59,061 nt of DNA from HGM11416 sp964532155 (GTDB lineage: Bacteria > Bacillota > Clostridia > Christensenellales > Borkfalkiaceae): positions 1 through 59,061 of the forward strand of contig CAZHGN010000004.1 in assembly GCA_964532155.1 (NCBI GenBank), in the 5' to 3' direction. Of this stretch, positions 53,765-59,061 are shown piece by piece. Position 1 is the stretch's first letter, and each line of letters starts with the position of its first letter. A program made the position numbers and the translations under genes. Under the pieces are notes generated by a model, which saw only the letters and a list, made by a program, of their open reading frames with translations, was not told where the DNA came from and ran no database searches.

Positions 53765-53809
53765 TTTACGCTGTTATTAAGCCTGCGGCTTGATTTTAAA
53801 CTACCGATA

Positions 53810-53843
53810 AACGCTGCATTAAACTAACGATGCGGCGTTTTTT
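53810..53843 (+). terminator. Intrinsic terminator before miaA
   Basis: AACGCTGCAT (53810-53819) pairs with ATGCGGCGTT (53830-53839) with one G-U pair, followed by T to 53843. Confidence 0.87.
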
Positions 53844-53877
53844 AAAGGGTAAATAATCGCTTTAAGGTTGGTGCTTT

Positions 53878-54756
53878 ATGGAAAAAATCGTAACGGTCGT
53901 CGGAACGACGGCTTCGGGTAAAAGCGATCTCGGAATAATGCTCGCAAAACGGTTCGACGGCGAAGTCGTTTCTTGCGATTCGCGCCAAGTGTATAAAGGG
54001 CTCGATTTGGGCACCGGCAAGGTCACGAAAGAGGAGCAAGCCGAGGTCGTTCATCACTTACTCGATATAAAAAATCCCAACGAACGCTTTTCGCTTGCCG
54101 AATATCAAAAGTTGGCGTATGAGTCGATTAACGGCATATTGGCAAGGGGGAAATTGCCGCTTTTGGTCGGCGGTACGGGGCTTTATTCGCGTGCGGTTAC
54201 GCAGGGTTTTAATTTCAGCGAGGAAAAAGACGATCCCGATCTCCGCGAAGAAATTAACGCCCTTTCGCCGGAGCAGACCGTCGAAAAATTAATAGAACTC
54301 GGCGAGTGTGTGCCCGAGGGACTTTCGCCCAGACATTTATCTCGGCGGTTAGAAAAGGCGCTCAAAGGCGTCGTCGCAACCGAAAACAACCAGATATACG
54401 ATTATATTCAGTTAATTCCCGTTTTCCCGCGCGACGAATTATATAATAGAATAGAAAAACGGCTGGACGCGCGCATTGCCGCGGGAATGGTCGACGAGGT
54501 GCGCAGACTAAAGGACGAGGGGGCGACAGACGAGTTTCTCGAAGGGCTCGGGCTCGAATACAGATATACGAACAGATATTTGAACGGCGAATATCTTTTC
54601 GACGATTATAGGGATACTCTCTTAAAAGAAATCCGCCACTTTGCGAAACGGCAAATAACTTGGTTTAAGCGCGAGCAAAACGCCTATCCTATCGAAATGC
54701 ACGGCGATTATTTTTCGGTTGCCGAGCAGCTCGTAAAAGATTTTTTAAAAAAATAA
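53878..54756 (+). CDS. miaA: tRNA dimethylallyltransferase
   Basis: Adds a dimethylallyl group to A37 of tRNAs reading UNN codons, using DMAPP from the MEP pathway. P-loop VVGTTASGKSDL, SCDSRQVYKGLDLGTGK, PLLVGGTGLY and the C-terminal RHFAKRQITWFKRE are all intact in 292 aa. The Shine-Dalgarno is weak (AAGG about ten bases before ATG). Confidence 0.96.
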   Translation: MEKIVTVVGTTASGKSDLGIMLAKRFDGEVVSCDSRQVYKGLDLGTGKVTKEEQAEVVHHLLDIKNPNERFSLAEYQKLAYESINGILARGKLPLLVGGTGLYSRAVTQGFNFSEEKDDPDLREEINALSPEQTVEKLIELGECVPEGLSPRHLSRRLEKALKGVVATENNQIYDYIQLIPVFPRDELYNRIEKRLDARIAAGMVDEVRRLKDEGATDEFLEGLGLEYRYTNRYLNGEYLFDDYRDTLLKEIRHFAKRQITWFKREQNAYPIEMHGDYFSVAEQLVKDFLKK

Positions 54757-54769
54757 AACTTTTTTCGGA

Positions 54770-54795
54770 AAAACTCTTGACAAAAGAGTTTTTTT
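54770..54795 (+). terminator. Terminator after miaA, overlapping the perR promoter
   Basis: AAAACTCTT (54770-54778) pairs with AAGAGTTTT (54784-54792), then T. The TTGACA -35 of perR lies across its left arm and loop. Confidence 0.75.
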
Positions 54796-54804
54796 GATTA
54801 TAAT
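54777..54804 (+). promoter_or_regulatory. Sigma-A promoter of perR
   Basis: TTGACA (54777-54782), 16-bp spacer, TATAAT (54799-54804). Confidence 0.82.
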
Positions 54805-54823
54805 GATAATAGTAATCATTACT
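54798..54823 (+). promoter_or_regulatory. PerR operator (two overlapping Per-box-like sites)
   Basis: TTATAATGATAATAG (54798-54812) matches the Per box TTATAATNATTATAA at 12 of 14 fixed positions and covers the -10. AGTAATCATTACT (54811-54823) is a perfect 6-1-6 palindrome that abuts it. Autoregulation of perR is inferred. Confidence 0.75.
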
Positions 54824-54894
54824 GATAAGCAATTCGGCTGCAAGTAGTTAAGCGGCTTTCGTGCCGCAAGCGTACTCGGCGGTAAAAGGGTTTT

Positions 54895-55284
54895 ATGCAA
54901 ACGAGATATTCCAAACAACGGGAAGAAATTTATACCGTTCTTAAAAATACCAAGCTTCATCCCACGGCTGAGTGGATATACGAGCAGGTCAGAAAAAGCG
55001 ATCCGACGGTTAGTCTTGGTACGGTCTATCGCAATCTTGCAATGCTGTGCGAGCAAGGCAAGGCGATAGTGGTGGAAACAGCCGACAAAAAAACGCATTA
55101 CGACGGTTGCGTAGAAGACCACGCGCACTTCGTTTGCAATAAATGCGGCGGCGTGTTCGACGTGGACGGCGGTTGCGACCGTTCTGCCGTTATTAAAAGC
55201 GGCTTTAGCGTGGAACGGACGAGTGTTGTTTATTACGGCGTTTGCCCCGACTGCTTAAAGAAAAAGAGCGAGCCTATCGCATAA
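54895..55284 (+). CDS. perR: Peroxide-responsive Fur-family repressor PerR
   Basis: A 129-aa winged-helix metalloregulator. Structural zinc is bound by C81, C84, C117 and C120. The regulatory metal ligands match PerR: H22 (LHPTAEWIY), D70 (THYDG), H76 and H78 (DHAHF) and D89 (GGVFDV). Asp rather than Glu at the last position favours PerR over Fur. The neighbouring rubrerythrin is a classical PerR target in clostridia, and Per-box-like operators lie on its own promoter. There is no Shine-Dalgarno stronger than AAAAGGG. Confidence 0.9.
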   Translation: MQTRYSKQREEIYTVLKNTKLHPTAEWIYEQVRKSDPTVSLGTVYRNLAMLCEQGKAIVVETADKKTHYDGCVEDHAHFVCNKCGGVFDVDGGCDRSAVIKSGFSVERTSVVYYGVCPDCLKKKSEPIA

Positions 55285-55361
55285 GGCGCGTTCGCTCGAT
55301 TTAATAATTAGTTAAAAGCGCTTCGGCGTGTTAATATTTGATATTTTAAGGAGAAACAACT

Positions 55362-55907
55362 ATGAAAAAATTTGTATGTAGTGTATGCGGTTACGTTCAC
55401 GAGGGCGACAGCGCTCCCGAAAAATGCCCCGTTTGCGGCGCTCCCGCTTCTAAGTTTATCGAACAAAGCGGCGATATGAACTGGGCTGCCGAGCATGTTC
55501 TCGGCGTAGCAAGCGGCGCTCCCGAAGATATTATCGAAGGGCTCAGAATGAACTTCAACGGCGAATGCTCCGAAGTCGGTATGTATCTTGCAATGGCAAG
55601 AGTCGCTTTCCGCGAAGGTTATCCCGAAATCGGTCAGTATTGGGAAAAAGCCGCTTACGAAGAGGCTGAACACGCCGCTAAGTTTGCGGAACTTTTGGGC
55701 GAAGTTTTGACCGACTCCACCAAGAAGAACCTCGAAATGAGAGTTGAAGCCGAAAACGGCGCTACCGCGGGCAAGACCGATCTTGCTAAACGCGCCAAAG
55801 AACTCGGGCTCGACGCCATTCACGACACCGTGCACGAAATGGCACGCGACGAGGCTCGTCACGGCAAGGCTTTTGCAGGTCTGCTTAAAAGATATTTCGG
55901 CAAATAA
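55362..55907 (+). CDS. Reverse-type rubrerythrin (peroxidase)
   Basis: Non-haem di-iron protein that reduces hydrogen peroxide (and oxygen) in anaerobes. The rubredoxin-like domain is N-terminal (CSVCGYVHEG...CPVCGAP, residues 5-27), the reverse of classical rubrerythrin. The four-helix di-iron domain follows with E-x-x-H-type ligands in YEEAEHAAKFAEL and ARDEARHGKAFAGLL. At 181 aa, with AAGGAG before the ATG. It lies 77 bp behind perR with no terminator between, so it is probably in the PerR operon. Confidence 0.93.
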   Translation: MKKFVCSVCGYVHEGDSAPEKCPVCGAPASKFIEQSGDMNWAAEHVLGVASGAPEDIIEGLRMNFNGECSEVGMYLAMARVAFREGYPEIGQYWEKAAYEEAEHAAKFAELLGEVLTDSTKKNLEMRVEAENGATAGKTDLAKRAKELGLDAIHDTVHEMARDEARHGKAFAGLLKRYFGK

Positions 55908-55928
55908 AATCCTTATATAACATAAAAA

Positions 55929-55973
55929 CCCGCCTATATGTCGATTAACGGCACAAAGGCGGGCTTTCTTTTT
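55929..55973 (+). terminator. Intrinsic terminator after rubrerythrin
   Basis: CCCGCCT (55929-55935) pairs with AGGCGGG (55957-55963), followed by CTTTCTTTTT. The loop holds a copy of the dispersed motif. Confidence 0.82.
55933..55948 (-). repeat. Intergenic motif copy 5 (half palindrome)
   Basis: CCTATATGTCGATTAA on plus (TTAATCGACATATAGG on minus), inside a terminator loop. Confidence 0.6.
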
Positions 55974-55980
55974 ACGGTTA

Positions 55981-56661
55981 TTAAGAGGCGAAAGCTGTTT
56001 TTTCGGCGAGGACTTCTCCCGTTTCGCCATCCAATAAGACGGCGATTTTTTCTCCGTTTTTCGCAACGAAGCCTACGTAGTAATAATTATTGCTTTTTTC
56101 GGCTAAAAGCCTTACGGAAATTTCCGCGTTGAATTTATCTCCGTCGGTGTGCGCTTTTACGAATTTCGAGCAGTGTTTTACCCCTTTTTCAAGCGCTTCG
56201 GTATAACTAATCGTGTTATCGCGCAGAGCCGAAGAGAGCGAGAGCGTTTCTTGCTCGTCGCCGTAAATAAGAGTTACGGTCATCTCTTTTTTGGGCAAAA
56301 CGTCCACCGAGACGGAAGCCGCCATTGCGCTTTTTACCGGATGAAAGGAGAGATGCGCGGCGTATTCGTACTCGTCGTAGTTTATCTTTGCGGTTATTCT
56401 GTCGCCGTATTCGCGCTTTGCCGTTACTTTAAGAGTAATATCGAGGGCGGTTTTTTGAGGAACGCCGTCGGCGGCGTAGGGTGTTTCTCTTGCTCCCGAC
56501 CAAGCAATAACGCCGAAATTTTCGTTTTCGCCTATAAAGACGTCTTTTCTCAAATCGCTCACGTACGAAAAATAATCGGGCTCCTTAGTGCAAGAAGCAA
56601 AAAGTGCGGAAAGAGCAGAAATAATAAGGATAGCGATTAACCGTTTTGCGTGTTTTTTCAT
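55981..56661 (-). CDS. Lipoprotein of unknown function
   Basis: A 226-aa protein. The signal peptide ends in lipobox LFASC (C24). A beta-rich middle part (VIAWSGARETPYAADGV, ITLKVTAKREYGDRITAKI, MTVTLIYGDEQETLSL) is followed by a C-terminal section (VGFVAKNGEKIAVLLDGETGEVLAEK) resembling a PepSY-like end. No clear ribosome site before the ATG at 56661. It is convergent with rubrerythrin. I do not recognise a specific family. Confidence 0.75.
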   Translation of the reverse strand: MKKHAKRLIAILIISALSALFASCTKEPDYFSYVSDLRKDVFIGENENFGVIAWSGARETPYAADGVPQKTALDITLKVTAKREYGDRITAKINYDEYEYAAHLSFHPVKSAMAASVSVDVLPKKEMTVTLIYGDEQETLSLSSALRDNTISYTEALEKGVKHCSKFVKAHTDGDKFNAEISVRLLAEKSNNYYYVGFVAKNGEKIAVLLDGETGEVLAEKTAFAS

Positions 56662-56866
56662 TTTTAAAGCTCGCGTTAACGGTAAAGTTTATGACGGCGG
56701 TAACGAGATTATAACTCGTTTTCGTTATATTTTTCTTTAAAAAACGCAACCGTGAACGGTTAGTTATTAAAAAAAGTGGACAAAACCGCTTTTGCGTGAT
56801 ATAATTGCTTTGGCAATAAGCGATAAAACGCTTTTGCCGACTACTAAGCCTAAAACGGAGGTGCAA

Positions 56867-57451
56867 ATGAATAAACTGATATTAAAAACCGCATCCGTCA
56901 CCGTTGCCGTTTTATTGTTTGTATGTATCGTCGCATACGGTTTTTTATCTTTGTTCGCGCCGCTATCTCTTAGCGAATTTTATTCGGACGCGGGTATTTA
57001 CGGGCTTGCCTATAAATATGCCGTGCGCGCTTACGAAAAAGACGAAACGCAGGATAATCTTATTAACGTCGTCGGTCGCGCAATCGAAGCCGAAAAGGAA
57101 GACGGCGTTGCCGATTATTGCGAATTGCTTTTGGAGCGTAAGGATTTAAGCCTTAGCGATGAGGAGTTGCGCTTTTTCCAAAATAAATATTGCCTCGCCC
57201 TTTATAATACGGGCGAAGAATCGAAGGCGGTAAAAAAAGCCGCCGAATATAGCGAAGGTTATCCCAAAGGGAACGCCCTCGAAGGGCTTGCCGTCGCCGC
57301 ACTCGAAAAGAACGACGTCAAGCTTTTAAACGACGTACTCGGCAATTTAAAGGTCATACGCGACCTCCCCGGGATTTCGGAAGAAAACGCCTCGCGGCTG
57401 AATAAGCAAATCGGTATAATAGAGAATTTTTTAAGCGAACCTAAAGAATAA
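56867..57451 (+). CDS. Membrane-anchored helical-repeat protein
   Basis: A 194-aa protein. One N-terminal TM helix (about 7-32) is followed by helix pairs with TPR-like spacing (YSDAGIYGLAYKYAVRAYEKDETQ, YCLALYNTGEESKAVKKAAEY, NALEGLAVAALEKND). The ATG at 56867 follows GGAGGTG. No enzyme motif is visible; a scaffold role outside the membrane is possible. Confidence 0.75.
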   Translation: MNKLILKTASVTVAVLLFVCIVAYGFLSLFAPLSLSEFYSDAGIYGLAYKYAVRAYEKDETQDNLINVVGRAIEAEKEDGVADYCELLLERKDLSLSDEELRFFQNKYCLALYNTGEESKAVKKAAEYSEGYPKGNALEGLAVAALEKNDVKLLNDVLGNLKVIRDLPGISEENASRLNKQIGIIENFLSEPKE

Positions 57452-57532
57452 ACGCCGTGCACGCGCTTCAGTATAAAAAAAGACTAAAATCGGGCGGTAA
57501 AGGTTTTTTTGTCGTACTTTAGCCCGCGCGGG

Positions 57533-57561
57533 TTGACAACGGCAGGGGAATAGAATAAAAT
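57533..57561 (+). promoter_or_regulatory. Sigma-A promoter of nagB
   Basis: TTGACA (57533-57538), 17-bp spacer, TAAAAT (57556-57561). Confidence 0.82.
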
Positions 57562-57605
57562 ATAAAACGAAAAAAGCGCGGTATTTCCGCGAACGGAGGA
57601 ATATA

Positions 57606-58328
57606 ATGCAAGTAATTATTGCCGAAAATTACAACGAAGCAAGCAAAAAAGCGGCTGAAATAGTTATTGCCGAGGTAAAGAACAATCCTCAGGCAGTTCT
57701 CGGTTTGGCAACCGGCTCTACGCCGCTCGGACTTTACGCCGAAATGATCAGAGATCATAAGGAAAACGGAACGAGTTATAAGCAAGTTAAGACGGTCAAC
57801 CTCGACGAATACGCCGGGCTGGACGTTACGAGCGATCAAAGCTACGTTTATTTTATGCGCCACAATCTTTTCGAGGGGTTGGATATCGATCTTGCCAACA
57901 CCAATATCGAAAACGGTAAAGCCGAAGACAGACAAGCCGAGTGCAAAAGATACGACGCCGTTCTTGCCGAACTTCGCCAAGATATTCAGGTTCTCGGCAT
58001 AGGTTCTAACGGTCACATCGCTTTCAACGAGCCGGGTACTCCGTTTGAGTGCACTACTCACATCGTTGATCTTACCGAAAGCACGATTAAGGACAATTCG
58101 CGCCTCTTCAAGAGCATTGACGAGGTTCCCCGTCAGGCATTCACCATGGGACCTGCCAATATCATGAACGCCAAGAAAATTCTCATCATCGCTACGGGCA
58201 AGAATAAAGCAAAAGCCGTTTACGGAATGGTAAAGGGCGAGGTTACTACCGAACTTCCCGCAAGCATTTTGCAAAAGCACGCCGATTGCATTCTTATATG
58301 CGATAAGGAAGCGGCGGCTCTCCTCTAA
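57606..58328 (+). CDS. nagB: Glucosamine-6-phosphate deaminase
   Basis: Converts glucosamine-6-phosphate to fructose-6-phosphate and ammonia. Substrate loop LGLATGSTPLGLY, NLDEYAGL (catalytic Asp), GIGSNGHIAFNEPG and the His of THIVDL are intact; at 240 aa it is the short Bacillus NagB type without allosteric extension. GGAGG precedes the ATG. No nagA is adjacent. Confidence 0.96.
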   Translation: MQVIIAENYNEASKKAAEIVIAEVKNNPQAVLGLATGSTPLGLYAEMIRDHKENGTSYKQVKTVNLDEYAGLDVTSDQSYVYFMRHNLFEGLDIDLANTNIENGKAEDRQAECKRYDAVLAELRQDIQVLGIGSNGHIAFNEPGTPFECTTHIVDLTESTIKDNSRLFKSIDEVPRQAFTMGPANIMNAKKILIIATGKNKAKAVYGMVKGEVTTELPASILQKHADCILICDKEAAALL

Positions 58329-58341
58329 GAACAAAATATTA

Positions 58342-58378
58342 ACGCGGCGCCAAAGTTTTGGCACCGCGTAATTTTTTT
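58342..58378 (+). terminator. Intrinsic terminator after nagB
   Basis: ACGCGG (58342-58347) pairs with CCGCGT (58364-58369), and the inner GCCAAA/TTTGGC extends the stem; seven T follow. Confidence 0.9.
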
Positions 58379-58394
58379 AACTTGTAGTTATATA

Positions 58395-58433
58395 AAAAGC
58401 CTCGAACGGCACTGCCGCTCTCGAGGCTTTTTT
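58395..58433. terminator. Bidirectional terminator
   Basis: AAAAGCCTCGA (58395-58405) pairs with TCGAGGCTTTT (58421-58431), with T/A tracts on both sides. It serves the minus-strand gene ending at 58445. Confidence 0.85.
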
Positions 58434-58444
58434 GCGTATTGGTT

Positions 58445-59061
58445 TTAGTCTTTACGGTTTAATACGGTGATGTCGATGTCGATACCATAGTCGCCGTCTT
58501 TGCCTTTGGATACGGTGATTTTCCCGGTTGCTTCGTCCTTGGTTACGGTCTTGCATTTTCCGCCGGTGATTATACCGCAAATATCGAAGCTGTACTTATC
58601 CGTTTCCGAAAGATAGGGTTTCATTTCCTCGGCGAGGGCGTCGGGCAGATAGCCTACGTGGTGAAAGGTGTTGCCCGTCCAATCGAATACGAAAACTTTA
58701 ACCTTGTCGCCGTCGAGCAGTAAGCCCGCTTTCTTGAATTCTTGATCGGCTATTTCGTAAATGGTGTCGTTCTCGTACTCTTCTTTAATTTCGGAAGATT
58801 TAAGTCCGTCGTATTTATCGAGGTAGCCGAGTTTAAGTCCTTCTTTGATTTCGGCGTCAAGTATGTTTTTAACTTTGATGCCCTCGTCGTTCTTCTTTCC
58901 GGCAACTTCTATCGAGCAGGAACTTTCGTAAAGAACTTCCTTGGGAGCGTAAATAAGCTTTCTTCCGCGCTTGGTCGCCATCTTAGGTAAAACCTCGGCG
59001 GCGTACGCAGGCGCCGTCAGTTTAAAGCCCTTTTCTTGAGCAATCGGCTCTTCGGCAGGGG
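58445..59061 (-). CDS. Partial protein of unknown function, weakly HIRAN-like
   Basis: The frame is open to the window edge. The visible end reads PAEEPIAQEKGFKLTAPAYA, a linker-like Pro/Ala stretch, then the ATG at 58981 (MATKRGRKLIYAPKE), which has a possible GAGG ten bases upstream. Either the gene starts there (178 aa) or it continues beyond the window. The segment LDGDKVKVFVFDWTGNTFHHVGYLPDALAEEMKPYL resembles the end of a HIRAN domain (V-G-Y-L-P then a helix), but only loosely. The C-terminus is Lys/Asp-rich (KGKDGDYGIDIDITVLN). Confidence 0.55.
   Translation of the reverse strand, partial: PAEEPIAQEKGFKLTAPAYAAEVLPKMATKRGRKLIYAPKEVLYESSCSIEVAGKKNDEGIKVKNILDAEIKEGLKLGYLDKYDGLKSSEIKEEYENDTIYEIADQEFKKAGLLLDGDKVKVFVFDWTGNTFHHVGYLPDALAEEMKPYLSETDKYSFDICGIITGGKCKTVTKDEATGKITVSKGKDGDYGIDIDITVLNRKD

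Noticed and set aside
54895..55284. Fur or Zur instead of PerR
   Set aside because: Asp at position 89, the PerR-like ligand set, Per-box-like operators and the adjacent rubrerythrin favour PerR.

Overview
The window looks like a scaffold piece from an anaerobic, spore-forming, Clostridia-like Bacillota. The evidence is pyruvate:ferredoxin oxidoreductase, a 2[4Fe-4S] ferredoxin, a reverse-type rubrerythrin beside PerR, an oxygen-sensitive type of serine dehydratase, and sporulation genes (spoIVFA/spoIVFB, spmA/spmB, a SipL-like SPOCS-LysM protein). Ribosome binding sites are mostly strong GGAGG and promoters are clear sigma-A type. I saw no tRNA, rRNA, CRISPR array or transposase. A 100-N gap with identical 55-bp flanks at 34.1 kb suggests a short-read metagenome assembly. 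All calls come from reading the sequence; no database search was run.

Layout. 1-3.9 kb (minus): 3'-truncated nifJ and rsmG. 3.97-4.54 kb: a probable replication origin, with DnaA boxes and a 27-nt pure A/T stretch, where gene direction switches. 4.5-9.2 kb (plus): dnaN, rpmH, rnpA, yidD, yidC, khpB. 9.3-14.9 kb (plus): pyrH-frr-uppS-cdsA-dxr-rseP. 15-18.1 kb: an ArsB-like permease and an intracellular TIR-LRR protein. 18.2-20.7 kb: a broken surface-protein gene, a structured non-coding stretch, and spoIVFA-spoIVFB (minus). 21-25.7 kb: cardiolipin synthase, ferredoxin, SipL-like protein, ispE. 25.9-27.8 kb (minus): an A+T-rich ATPase/TOPRIM pair resembling RloAB/AbiL defence systems. 28-33.4 kb: dnaA-mnmG (minus), divergent from recF-tcdA (plus). 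33.4-35.1 kb: two membrane proteins, one broken by the gap. 35.1-40.2 kb (minus): a Mn2+ riboswitch-controlled P-type ATPase and a cytosolic glycoside-hydrolase-like protein. 40.4-45.6 kb: M18 aminopeptidase, serine dehydratase, CDF exporter, and spmA-spmB (minus). 45.7-49.9 kb: metG-tatD-rsmA-gtrA. 50-52.8 kb: SPFH/zinc-ribbon proteins like B. subtilis YdjI/YdjG, with a DUF1858 protein between. 52.9-59 kb: degenerate cyclophilin lipoprotein, miaA, perR-rubrerythrin, two envelope proteins, nagB and a partial unknown.

How it fits together. The origin genes have been rearranged: dnaN sits beside the likely oriC, but dnaA lies about 27 kb away, facing the opposite way in an operon with mnmG. Manganese and oxidative-stress functions recur (Mn riboswitch, likely Mn-type CDF, PerR, rubrerythrin). 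The most unusual items are the signal-peptide-less TIR-LRR protein with its catalytic glutamate, the RloAB-like pair, a family of intergenic palindromes built on TTAATCGACCTATA that falls inside two terminator loops, and the split origin.
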